64,000 nt of DNA from an uncultured Pseudomonadales bacterium (GCA_958296025.1 OY282430.1:3338477-3402476), one strand, 5' to 3'. Positions 16,213 through 23,524 are shown, counted from the first letter of the stretch. Notes: generated from the letters alone by a model not told the origin. A program made the numbers and translations.

Positions 16213-16244
16213 GGAACGGCTAGCTCTCCGCCCATAGCCGTTCC
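16213..16244. repeat. Junction B/C: inverted arms around a tRNA-Ser 3' end copy
   Basis: GGAACGGCTA (right end of B) and TAGCCGTTCC (left end of C) face each other around the 12-nt spacer GCTCTCCGCCCA at 16223-16234. The spacer repeats the last bases of tRNA-Ser with one extra C. Confidence 0.85.
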
Positions 16245-18243
16245 GAATTTTTAGGCTTTTTCGGCTTGGAATCCGTCGCCATCCAGATGCGAGAAATTTG
16301 GAAAACCCATTAAAATCAAGCATCTGAAAACTTCTCGCCCACCGACTTGATTTCGCGTTTTGAACGGGCGGCGCCTTAGCGAAGCGCCCGTGCCGGTCGC
16401 GCCGGACGGTCGCTTCATTCGCGGTGCGATTGCGGATGGAACGCCTCTTTCGCCTTGTTGGCGCGGAAGGTGCCGTGGGGTTGGACAATGGGCTTGCGTG
16501 GCGTCACCTAGGCCCGCCGCCTCCGCCGCCGGCCCATCCAGACTCCAGTCCCAGCTCATCCCGCATGGCTTCGGCGACGGGGTCGCACAGATCGAGCTTC
16601 CGCTGGTACTGGTCCCGCAAGTGGCTCGCCAAGGTGGGGATTTCGTTGAAGGAGTAGGTGCCGTCGTCGCGTTTCCGCAGGATGCCTTTGGAGCGGGCTT
16701 GTTTCGCCACCTGGCCGATGGATGTCTCCTGCAGCCGGGCCTCGTCCGTGGCGGCGCAGACATTCAGTGCGCAGACCAGCTCCGTGGCGGTGACGGCGGC
16801 GCCGGCATCCTCCAGTTCGCACAGCGCCCCGAAGGCGATGGCGTAGGGTTCAGTGGCGCCGGCCAGTCGGCTGCGGTAGTAATGGTCCTTGTGCGCTTGC
16901 TGCTTGGCTGCGATGTCATGGAGTAGGTCCTGGTTCAGGCACAGTCGGCCCCGGTTCTCGCGCAGGGCGTCGCAGGCCGCTATGAGGCCGGCCGTGATGT
17001 GCTGCGGGAAGTCCGCCGAGTCCTCCTCCAGTTGATCCACCAGCGCCGCACGCCATTGGATCCATGCGCTCTCGTCGCATCCGACGCCATGCAGGATGTC
17101 CCGCCAGCCCGGCTCCGTCCAGTCCAGCCCCAGCGCCTTCAGGGTTCCGGCTATCGCCTGTCGGCTTTCCGAGGGCTCGTTGCCTTCGGCGGGCTTGAGG
17201 CAGCCGATGGTCTTGACGGCGTTCAATCCTAGTCGGCTAAGGCCCATCCCCTTCGCGGGGTCCCGCTCCGTCACGCGCTCCTCCGTGTCGGAAAGGCCCA
17301 GCAGCACGGGCAGGATGCGGCATTTGTGCAGTTTCTGGTGCAGCGTCTCCAGGGCGTCCCGGGAGTTCGCGTTGATGGGGCAGCCCTGCATTTCGTCCAC
17401 GATCAGCACGATGACGAGGTCGTCCCCCCAGACTTCGGCGTAGCTGTCCAGGCATTGGGTCATGGGGGAGGATGCGTCGAGGGAGTTCTGCGCGGCGATG
17501 GCTTCGGCGCCGGTCTTCAGTTTCAGGATCTGGGCCGCCGCGTCCCCGACCTTCTCCGTGTGCGCCCTGAGTTGGCCCTTGGCCTTCTCCACTCCCTTCG
17601 TGAATTGGGCGCGGACGCCCACGATCTCCTTGTGGATGTGCTGCGCTAGGGATTTGGGGGGCGCGGCCAGTTGCGCGGTGGACGCATGAACGCAGACCGT
17701 CACGCGCTTTCTTTTTGTGTCGGGGCCGCCCGCATCCACCGCGGCGCCTTGCGTTCTGCGCGCGAACTCGCGGCCCAGCGCCGTTTTGCCGGCGCCGGGG
17801 ACGCCTTGGATGATGGTGGTCATGCCGGAGGGGTTTTTCGGCGAGGCGACCCTGCCCAATCGGGCGGTCAGCGCCTCGATTTCAGCCCCCCGTCCCGCGA
17901 ACGCGGCTGGCGCGGAGCGGTCCAAGTCCTCGGAGTAATCATGCAGGCTTCGCCAGATGGCCTCTGCGGCCCGGGCTTTCGCCTCTGCGTCCTGGGACAT
18001 GGGACTCGTCTTCCGGTTGGCAGCGTCTGCGCATTATACGCATCCGCCAAGGCATGGCAACCGGGCAAAGCGAGCGATCGGCCGGCGGGCTTCCGAGGCG
18101 ATGGATGCGTTGGAGGGCGGTCGTTGGGGAACGCTTTCATGATGGCGTGAAAGAAAAGGCGGAAAGCGCCACTTTAGGAGAGGCTGTTTCCTTTCCGTTT
18201 TCAATGGGTTAGGGTGGATATGCCTAAAAACTCGGAACGGCTA
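16235..18243. mobile_element. Cassette C of the array (type beta ends, single ATPase gene)
   Basis: A 2.0-kb unit with 22-bp inverted ends, 21 of 22 matching: TAGCCGTTCCGAATTTTTAG at 16235 and, inverted, TAGCCGTTCCGAGTTTTTAG at 18243, both followed by GC. It carries one gene only, which makes it the clearest example of a minimal cassette in the array. Confidence 0.8.
16504..18000 (-). CDS. P-loop ATPase with ORC/NACHT-like layout, sole cargo of cassette C
   Basis: 498 residues. An N-terminal FAGRGAEIEALTARL motif is followed by Walker A GVPGAGKTA (about residue 67) and Walker B VLIVDEMQG (about residue 203), then an LLGLSDTEERV segment that fits sensor 1. The C-terminal 120 residues look like a winged helix (ELVCALNVCAATDEARLQET, then DGTYSFNEIPTLASHLRDQY) and end in a Gly-rich tail. 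This arrangement is typical of archaeal-type and transposon-associated AAA ATPases that bind DNA. No nuclease or effector is fused. Defence or element targeting are both possible; function is not established. Confidence 0.7.
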   Translation of the reverse strand: MSQDAEAKARAAEAIWRSLHDYSEDLDRSAPAAFAGRGAEIEALTARLGRVASPKNPSGMTTIIQGVPGAGKTALGREFARRTQGAAVDAGGPDTKRKRVTVCVHASTAQLAAPPKSLAQHIHKEIVGVRAQFTKGVEKAKGQLRAHTEKVGDAAAQILKLKTGAEAIAAQNSLDASSPMTQCLDSYAEVWGDDLVIVLIVDEMQGCPINANSRDALETLHQKLHKCRILPVLLGLSDTEERVTERDPAKGMGLSRLGLNAVKTIGCLKPAEGNEPSESRQAIAGTLKALGLDWTEPGWRDILHGVGCDESAWIQWRAALVDQLEEDSADFPQHITAGLIAACDALRENRGRLCLNQDLLHDIAAKQQAHKDHYYRSRLAGATEPYAIAFGALCELEDAGAAVTATELVCALNVCAATDEARLQETSIGQVAKQARSKGILRKRDDGTYSFNEIPTLASHLRDQYQRKLDLCDPVAEAMRDELGLESGWAGGGGGGPR

Positions 18244-18264
18244 GCTCTCCGCCATAGCCGTTCC
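18234..18264. repeat. Junction C/D: inverted arms around a tRNA-Ser 3' end copy
   Basis: GGAACGGCTA and TAGCCGTTCC flank the 11-nt spacer GCTCTCCGCCA (18244-18254), the shortest spacer form and identical to the tRNA 3' end apart from its first base. Confidence 0.85.
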
Positions 18265-18787
18265 ATATTTTGGGATCACTTTCCGCATTTCCCCGTCCAC
18301 CCACAATTTCGCCCATTCCCGACATTTTTCTTTCGATTCAATAAGTTAAGATGAATGCGGCGTTTCTTAGCCCAAGGGGTTGAAAATCCGTCTTGAAACC
18401 GGGAGCATGGCCGTGAGGGAGCTGGGTTCCAAGTTCATTTGTCGAACTGCCTGAAATGGAGCGGTTTTTTGCCGCGCATCCGGGACATGAGCCATGCCAA
18501 GCGCAGAACAAAACTCGAATGGGGCGACCCCAAGAGCAATCCCCTGCGGCTGGAAGGCGCCACGGGACTGGAGCATGGTCATCCGGAAAGGCGAGCTCTC
18601 GTTCGCCTACTCCTTCTCAGCGGAAAACGGCTCCGCCCCTGCCGCCCTACAACATCCCAGTCAAGATGACCGCTGAGACCGTGGGCATGAGGGTGCAGTG
18701 CCCCTCTAACTATGGCGACTGCCTAAAAACGCTTGGAGATCGCGTTGCGGAGTTCCTGTAGGTGCATTAGGGTGGGCGCCGAACCCG
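18265..18787. other. Left part of cassette D without a clear gene
   Basis: Several short overlapping frames exist on the plus strand (for example MPSAEQNSNGATPRAIPCG from 18494, and a frame ending GDCLKTLGDRVAEFL at 18761) in different phases, which could be pieces of one frameshifted gene. No family is recognised. Confidence 0.4.
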
Positions 18788-18830
18788 CCCCCCCCCCCCC
18801 CCCCCCCCCCCGACATTGGTGCTATGATGG
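18788..18830 (+). promoter_or_regulatory. Poly-C(24) tract and extended -10 promoter of the MntA/HepT pair
   Basis: Twenty-four consecutive C residues (18788-18811) lie just upstream of TGCTATGAT (18820-18828), an extended -10 element. The tract covers where a -35 box would be. The antitoxin start follows 33 nt after the -10. A run this long is expected to slip during replication, so promoter strength may vary. Confidence 0.5.
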
Positions 18831-18861
18831 TTACGCGAAACAATGAGGTTAGCAGCGCATC

Positions 18862-19149
18862 ATGGACCCCCTAATCGCCAAGCACCGCGCCGCCATCAAG
18901 ACTATCGCAGAGGAAAATGGCCTGTGCAACGTCAGGCTGTTCGGCTCACGCGCCCGAGGCGACTACCGACGGGACAGCGACGTGGATCTGCTCGTGGACA
19001 GGCTGCCGCCCCGAGGCCACCTGCTGAACCTCTGCAACATGACTAGGCGGGTGCGCCAATTGACCGGGCGAAAGGTGGACGTTGCTACGGAGGGCATGCT
19101 GTACGACACCATCCGGGATGAAGTGCTAAGCGAAGCGGTGCCATTGTGA
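18862..19149 (+). CDS. mntA: MntA-type nucleotidyltransferase antitoxin
   Basis: 95 residues, the minimal nucleotidyltransferase fold. GSRARGDYRRDSDVDLLV (from about residue 30) matches the GSx10DxD motif exactly; KVDVATEG supplies the third acidic position. In the HepT/MntA system the enzyme AMPylates a Tyr of the HEPN toxin and so silences it. The gene lies just before its HEPN partner and overlaps it by four bases (GTGA). Transcription probably starts at the extended -10 next to the poly-C tract. Confidence 0.88.
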   Translation: MDPLIAKHRAAIKTIAEENGLCNVRLFGSRARGDYRRDSDVDLLVDRLPPRGHLLNLCNMTRRVRQLTGRKVDVATEGMLYDTIRDEVLSEAVPL

Positions 19150-19562
19150 ACCCTCTGGTCAAGGAACTGCGCAAGCGCAGTCTGTATCGGGAGAGGCTGC
19201 AAGTCATCTTGGATGAGGTGCGGGGCGATGAGGGGTTGCGCGAGGTGCTTAAGTTAGGCAAGGCCGCCTGCATGAAGCATGAGGGCAGAAATTACATTGC
19301 GCGCTCCGCCATGCACAGTCTGGCGACAATAGGCTTGGCGCTGTCCGATCTTTCACTTTCCATGCAAAAAGCATTTCCCGCTCTGGACTGGGAGGACCTA
19401 CAGGATCTCCGCAACTACATTGCACATGATTACATCAAGCGTGAAATGCCTGTGGTTTGGGACGCGGTTGTCGCATACACCCCCATCTTGGATGATGCAG
19501 TACCTACCTCGCATGGTCGCATGGGACAGAAACCACCCAGCGCCGCCCCCGAAAGACGCTGA
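19146..19562 (+). CDS. hepT: HepT-type HEPN ribonuclease toxin (DUF86)
   Basis: 138 residues, GTG start overlapping the mntA stop. RNYIAHDY near residue 93 fits the RX4HXY motif of HepT: R and H form the RNase site and the Tyr is the residue AMPylated by MntA. The preceding helices (IARSAMHSLATIGLALSDLS) match the HEPN four-helix bundle. HepT toxins cut RNA, often tRNA. All expected catalytic residues are present, so the pair looks functional. The C-terminal tail past residue 115 is not conserved. Confidence 0.87.
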   Translation: MNPLVKELRKRSLYRERLQVILDEVRGDEGLREVLKLGKAACMKHEGRNYIARSAMHSLATIGLALSDLSLSMQKAFPALDWEDLQDLRNYIAHDYIKREMPVVWDAVVAYTPILDDAVPTSHGRMGQKPPSAAPERR

Positions 19563-19575
19563 GGCTTTACGTTCC

Positions 19576-19704
19576 ATGAATATCCCAGACTACGTCAAAA
19601 AGGCAATTGAGACAAGTCAACAGGAGAAGTCTGGAGCGATGGACAGTCGTGAGCCGGGCTACAATCCGCGCAAACGCAAAGGGCACGGCGGCCCTCGCCC
19701 CTAG
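19576..19704 (+). CDS. Possible 42-residue small ORF after hepT
   Basis: Starts MNIPDYVKKAIETSQQEKSG and has a basic, Gly-rich end. It is 13 nt downstream of hepT on the same strand. No family recognised and no strong ribosome site; the reading frame may be chance. From 19705 to 19918 no gene is visible, only conserved cassette-end sequence from about 19880. Confidence 0.3.
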   Translation: MNIPDYVKKAIETSQQEKSGAMDSREPGYNPRKRKGHGGPRP

Positions 19705-19921
19705 TCCACCTCTCCCCACCGAATGCAACTCTGTCCCCCGCGCATGGGCGACAGCCCAAAAGGGTGCGCCTACTAGTTGTCCTCGCTGTCCGAGGCGGTG
19801 CGGCCCATGGCGCAGCCACGCGCCCGCCCGCTGGACCCGCAAGGCCGCACCTCGGTCCGCAGCCGCCATCGGCACACTAGGAATTTCGCACATTACTTCT
19901 AAAGCGCCAAAGATTGCCATT

Positions 19922-21003
19922 CCTAGATTCAACCCATAAGTGCAACACTTCCTTCGTCAAGGATAGCATCCCGGAACGCCTCCTTGGGGGTTCGGTAGTC
20001 CAGGCATTTCCGCGGGCGGTTGTTGAGCTTGTCGATGGCGGACCGGACCTGCTCCGGGCGCACCTGTGACAGCGGCATGGTCTTGGGGAAGTATTGCCGA
20101 AGCAGGCCGTTGCCGTTCTCGTTCGTGCCGCGCTCGCAACTGCGGTAGGGCGTGGCGAAGTAATCCTCGCAGGCCAGCGCCCGCGCCACACGAACATGGT
20201 CGCTGAACTCCCGTCCATTGTCGTAGGTGATGGTGCGGACCCATTGGGCGATGGGCGAGAGCAGATGCAGCAGGGCATTCGCCGTCTCCAGCTTGGTCTT
20301 GCGCCTGACCGGATGCGCCAGCATGAACCGGGTCTTGCGCTCCGCCAGCGTCACCAGAGCGCCGCGATGTCCTTTGCCGATCACTGTGTCGGCCTCCCAA
20401 TCACCCAGCCGGGAGCGCTCGTCCACGACGGACGGACGCTCCGATATGTCCGTGCGGCAAGGGATCCGCCCCCGAAAGTCGTTCTTGCCGTAGCGCTTGC
20501 GGCGTTTCCTGTGCGAATGGCGCAGGAAGCGGTGAAGACCTCCGCCGTTGGCCTTGTCCAGCCAGATGCGGCGGTAGATGGCCTCGTGCGACACCGCCGG
20601 CATTCCCTCGGCCTTCATGCGCCCGCTGACCTGCTCCGGGCTCCAGCCGTCCGACAGGCGGGCGTCCACGAAAGCCGCCGCCTCCGGCGTCATCCTGACG
20701 CATTTGGGCTTGGCCTTGAGGCGCTCCCGCGCCTTGCGGTCCGCCTGCTGGTGGCGATAGCCTCGCTGTCCGGCGTTGCGCCTCAACTCGCGGCTGACGG
20801 TGCTGTGGCAGCGCCCCATGCCAGCCGCAATGCTGCGCATGGAGCGGCCCTCCTTGCGCAACGCTTCAATGTGGTATCGTTCCTCTTGGGCCAAGTGGGC
20901 GTAGCCTTGCATCTGCAACTCCTGGGTTTTTGATCGGGCCAAGGATGATGTTACCCCGCTTGGCCCAACAAACTAGGTGTTGCACTTGTGAGTTGAATCT
21001 AGG
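19922..21003 (-). mobile_element. Complete IS30-family insertion sequence
   Basis: 1,082 bp with inverted ends: left CCTAGATTCAACCCATAAGT, right (inverted) CCTAGATTCAACTCACAAGT, both continuing GCAACAC. A 3-bp duplication ATT flanks it (19919-19921 and 21004-21006). Comparison with the intact homologous sequence at 16125-16165 shows the uninterrupted site, confirming both ends. Confidence 0.9.
19929..20912 (-). CDS. IS30-family transposase
   Basis: 327 residues. The N-terminal helix-turn-helix (EERYHIEALRKEGRSMRSIA, then STVSRELRRN) is followed by the Trp-containing WSPEQVSGRM segment and a DDE catalytic core: the first Asp in GDWEADTVIGKGHRG, the second in TYDNGREFSDH, and the Glu in ERGTNENGNGLLRQYFPK. 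The last 25 residues (LNNRPRKCLDYRTPKEAF) are the standard IS30 end. The ATG at 20912 has an AGGAG site; an earlier in-frame TTG at 20942 lacks one. The frame is intact, so the element may be active. Confidence 0.93.
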   Translation of the reverse strand: MQGYAHLAQEERYHIEALRKEGRSMRSIAAGMGRCHSTVSRELRRNAGQRGYRHQQADRKARERLKAKPKCVRMTPEAAAFVDARLSDGWSPEQVSGRMKAEGMPAVSHEAIYRRIWLDKANGGGLHRFLRHSHRKRRKRYGKNDFRGRIPCRTDISERPSVVDERSRLGDWEADTVIGKGHRGALVTLAERKTRFMLAHPVRRKTKLETANALLHLLSPIAQWVRTITYDNGREFSDHVRVARALACEDYFATPYRSCERGTNENGNGLLRQYFPKTMPLSQVRPEQVRSAIDKLNNRPRKCLDYRTPKEAFRDAILDEGSVALMG

Positions 21004-21067
21004 ATTTTATTGAAGGATGAAAATATTTATAAATCAATGAATTGATTGGCAGTTGATCCCAAAATAT

Positions 21068-21100
21068 GGAACGGCTAGCTCTCCGCCCCATAGCCGTTCG
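21068..21100. repeat. Junction D/E: inverted arms around a tRNA-Ser 3' end copy
   Basis: GGAACGGCTA and TAGCCGTTCG flank the 13-nt spacer GCTCTCCGCCCCA (21078-21090), which has two more C residues than the C/D spacer. Confidence 0.85.
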
Positions 21101-21375
21101 GGATTTTGGGGCATATTTCGCCCACAAGACGCCGCTTGTCGTTCGTCCACTTTTCGTCAAATCCAGTAAAATCAACGCTTTACAAGATCAGCCCCTTTGG
21201 GGTTAGACTTCCCCTTTTCAAACGCGGAGTGGGCGGGCGGTGCCCAATTTTAAGGCGCTTCGCCCAGCGGGGCGCATGGTTCGGGCTTGGATGGGAGGGT
21301 TCGTCCCGTGTCCCTAGCCCCTGTGGATCTGCCGGCGTTCGCCCCCCGGCGCCCTGTGATATCATCGCACTCACC

Positions 21376-21804
21376 ATGAACATTCCGCAAACCCCCATCC
21401 CAGCGCCCAAGATGCCCTACGCACCAAGGCCGAGCAACTGCCCTGCGCACGTCGCTTGGGGGGATGAGGTGGACCGGCTCATCCCGGAAATGGCGGCTGC
21501 TCTGGCGCATCGCTGCCAGCCCGACAAAATCATTCTGTTCGGGTCCCGTGCGCGCGGAGAGCAAAGGGCGGACAGCGACGTGGACCTTCTCGTGGTCATG
21601 CCTAGTCTGCCCTCGGACCCGTACGAGCGCCGTCAGGCGCAAGTGCGTGTGGGCGCGTCCATTTTGGACATTAGGCGCTGCCCTACGGACGTGCTGGTCT
21701 CCACTCAGGACAGGCTGGACGATTTGGTGAACGCCCGGTTCCATTGGTGCGCCCATTACGACGCCATCACGCAAGGCGTGACGCTATATGACAAAAGCGG
21801 ATGA
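21376..21804 (+). CDS. Nucleotidyltransferase of a MNT/HEPN pair
   Basis: 142 residues. The start at 21376 is chosen because the preceding 90 codons of the open frame look non-coding and include the cassette end. GSRARGEQRADSDVDLLV matches the GSx10DxD motif, and PTDVLVST supplies the third acidic residue. The N-terminal 35 residues are Pro-rich and longer than in minimal MntA. It overlaps the downstream HEPN gene by 17 bp, so they are translated together. It differs enough from the pair at 18862 to be a separate acquisition rather than a duplication. Confidence 0.85.
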   Translation: MNIPQTPIPAPKMPYAPRPSNCPAHVAWGDEVDRLIPEMAAALAHRCQPDKIILFGSRARGEQRADSDVDLLVVMPSLPSDPYERRQAQVRVGASILDIRRCPTDVLVSTQDRLDDLVNARFHWCAHYDAITQGVTLYDKSG

Positions 21805-22300
21805 ACGTCGCAAAGCGGCGGCGCATGTGTGTTTGCTGCGGGCCGCCTCTGACTTGCTGCACGCGGAAAACCAAGTCGAAACCACGTTTGGCAGTCAAAA
21901 CAGCTACACCTGCTTTTTCGCGCAGCAGGCGGCGGAGAAAGCGATGAAGTCGGTGCTGATTCTCTGCGGCGTGGACTTCCCCAAAACGCATGAATTGGCG
22001 GATTTGCGGCGGCGCATCCCTGATGAGAAGGATTGGGCGGCGCTGCCGCGCGACGGCGCGGCCTTGGACGCCTTGTCCCTGTGGGCGGTGACGGCCCGAT
22101 ACGGGGACGGATGGGATGCCCTGACTTACGCAACGGAGCAGGATGCACAGGCAGCGCTGCGGCTCGCCCAAGACGTTGTGCGCGGCGTACAGCAAGGTAT
22201 GGCCGCCAAAGGCCATCCACTTGCACCGGAACGCCTGCCGAAAAAACTGCAGACGACCAAGCCGCAAACGTCTGGCGACGGCTCCCCTAGCGGACCGTAG
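21788..22300 (+). CDS. HEPN-domain protein (second MNT/HEPN pair)
   Basis: 170 residues. NSYTCFFAQQAAEKAMKSVL followed by GVDFPKTHELADLRRRI is the signature of the PF05168-type HEPN family, helical proteins paired with nucleotidyltransferases. Unlike HepT in cassette D it has no RX4-6H motif, so it probably lacks RNase activity. In such pairs the nucleotidyltransferase may be the active component. The C-terminal 25 residues are low complexity. Confidence 0.82.
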   Translation: MTKADERRKAAAHVCLLRAASDLLHAENQVETTFGSQNSYTCFFAQQAAEKAMKSVLILCGVDFPKTHELADLRRRIPDEKDWAALPRDGAALDALSLWAVTARYGDGWDALTYATEQDAQAALRLAQDVVRGVQQGMAAKGHPLAPERLPKKLQTTKPQTSGDGSPSGP

Positions 22301-22600
22301 TGCTCCAACGCTGATCCTAAATGCGCTAGGGGCAGTTGTAGATGGCGAAATCTCATCTCCGATGATCGGTCTGCGAACAAGCAACGCCCAAGCGCCGCCC
22401 ACTCGTCGCATGGTTCTACCACATCTCCCTAGATGCGGATGGATGCACCCTAATTCGGCTCCATAACGCACTTCTGAGACGCACCTCTGGCAACATGGAA
22501 AGAAATTGCCACTTGTGAATTGACTCTAGGTTCTGGGAAGCAAAAATTAGCCACTTTGGCGGCAGAACTTTCAACATTAAAATCAAGGGGTTACATGAAA
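22301..22600. other. Right part of cassette E, no intact gene; relic IS30-type end
   Basis: No convincing gene. At 22509-22530, CACTTGTGAATTGACTCTAG resembles the right end of the IS30 copy (19 of 22 positions), suggesting an old insertion or a conserved site shared by cassette ends. Confidence 0.4.
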
Positions 22601-22616
22601 TATGCCCCAAAATTCC

Positions 22617-22646
22617 GAACGGCTAGCCTCTCCGCCATAGCCGTTC
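22617..22646. repeat. Junction E/F: inverted arms around a tRNA-Ser 3' end copy
   Basis: GAACGGCTA and TAGCCGTTC flank the 12-nt spacer GCCTCTCCGCCA (22626-22637). The right arm continues GGAGTTTTTAGGCTTTTTGG, a type beta end like that of cassette C. Confidence 0.85.
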
Positions 22647-23345
22647 GGAGTTTTTAGGCTTTTTGGCCCCTTTTTTCGGCATGACGCCTCTGCCCTTTTG
22701 GAAATAAACCTCTACAAATCAATGCGTTGACAATAGGTGCCAACGGGGTTGGATTCCCGTCCGTTAAACGGGGGTGCATTTTTTCTGATGGGCATTGAAC
22801 GCCTTTCGCCGCTAGCGCCCGTCAGTGTCCGGAGTTTGGGATTGCGGCCGGCTGGCTGATGCGCCGCAACGCCCAATGCCCAAACCTCGGCGTTCACCAT
22901 GACGTCCCGCGCTGGACGCGCACCCCTGCCGGCGCTATCGGCTGGACTTTGCAGATGGCGGCACCGCGCCGCGCAAGCTGTCGCCTTCGGACAATCGCAA
23001 CCGCAAGGATGCGGAAGCATCGCTCGGGTGGTTCGGTGCCATGCCAATGGACAGAGACCGGCTGAGCGCCGCCTTGCTGGCCGAGGCGTCCCGGGTCTCC
23101 TCAAGCCAGCCGGACGAGAATGACTTTGCGGAGCTTGCCTAGCCCTTGCTCCTGCTTGGTGAGTGATTTTTCGCCCATCGCCGAATCCGCCCCTCGCACA
23201 GCCCACGGCTCCGTTGACGGAGTGGGGTAACAGGCGGGATGGGGCGCAGCACCTAAGCGCCGCTTAGGAACGCTCCTAGAGCGCCCTAACATCCGCCCCT
23301 TACGTTGCTAGACCGCCCGCCCGTGCCACTGCATTCATTAGGCAC
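22638..23345. mobile_element. Left end of a decayed cassette F (type beta)
   Basis: A type beta left end starts at 22638 but no matching inverted end occurs later in the window. The stretch to 23345 has no intact gene. A frame open from about 22893 to 23142 ends with MPMDRDRLSAALLAEASRV and an acidic tail and may be a gene fragment, but it lacks a proper start. Confidence 0.45.
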
Positions 23346-23512
23346 CTAGTGTCCTGTCCCGCAAATAACCACACATTATCTGCGGGTCCTTTAGACCCCT
23401 GGCTGCGTTGCTCCGCCTTGTGTGGAGCCCGCCACACGGCGTTGTCGCGCCTTGCCAGTAGCCAAAAATCCCTCGCATCCAAAGCGCACTTATTTGCGGG
23501 ACAGAACACTAG
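23346..23512. mobile_element. 167-bp MITE-like element
   Basis: Inverted ends of 23 bp: left CTAGTGTCCTGTCCCGCAAA, right (inverted) CTAGTGTTCTGTCCCGCAAA, both followed by TAA, with one mismatch. It has no coding capacity. Ends begin with CTAG. A 12-bp piece of the same end (CTAGTGTCCTGT) occurs at 5027-5038, just after the GPH symporter gene. The parent transposase is not in the window. Confidence 0.7.
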
Positions 23513-23524
23513 CGGATGGTGGGG

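Larger units (their letters stand above)
11579..16222. mobile_element. Cassette B of the array (left end truncated, right end type gamma)
   Basis: Its right end (16199-16222, read inverted) is TAGCCGTTCCATATTTTGGG plus ATCA, the same as both ends of cassette D. Its left side lacks a terminal repeat: TATATCCACCCTAAC with GAAAAC and TCCTAAAGTGGC downstream matches, in inverted order, the subterminal region of the right end of cassette C, so the spacer and about 22 bp of terminal repeat are deleted. A type beta left side and type gamma right side imply a fusion of two units. Cargo runs from the UDG-like gene to the secreted protein at 15452. Confidence 0.6.
18255..21077. mobile_element. Cassette D of the array (type gamma ends, MntA/HepT, IS30 inside)
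   Basis: 2.8 kb with perfect 24-bp inverted ends starting TAGCCGTTCCATATTTTGGG followed by ATCA at 18255 and, inverted, at 21077. Removing the IS30 copy leaves about 1.7 kb carrying a toxin-antitoxin pair. The right subterminal region is closely similar to that of cassette B. Confidence 0.8.
21091..22625. mobile_element. Cassette E of the array (type delta ends, second nucleotidyltransferase/HEPN pair)
   Basis: 1.5 kb with 29-bp inverted ends matching at 28 positions: TAGCCGTTCGGGATTTTGGG from 21091 and, inverted, TAGCCGTTCGGAATTTTGGG from 22625, both followed by GCATATTTC. The only intact cargo is a two-gene toxin-antitoxin-like operon. Confidence 0.8.

Noticed and set aside
18788-18811. 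Poly-C tract as a sequencing gap
   Set aside because: Not proved either way; flanks are continuous and the promoter follows in normal spacing, so it is kept as a finding, but an artefact is possible.
16213-22646. Cassette junctions as integron attC sites
   Set aside because: The arms have no GTTRRRY core, junction spacers copy a tRNA 3' end, ends differ by unit, and no integron integrase is present.
22712-23206. 164-codon minus-strand frame in the decayed cassette
   Set aside because: Arg/Pro-rich with no motif; the opposite strand shows more protein-like sequence.
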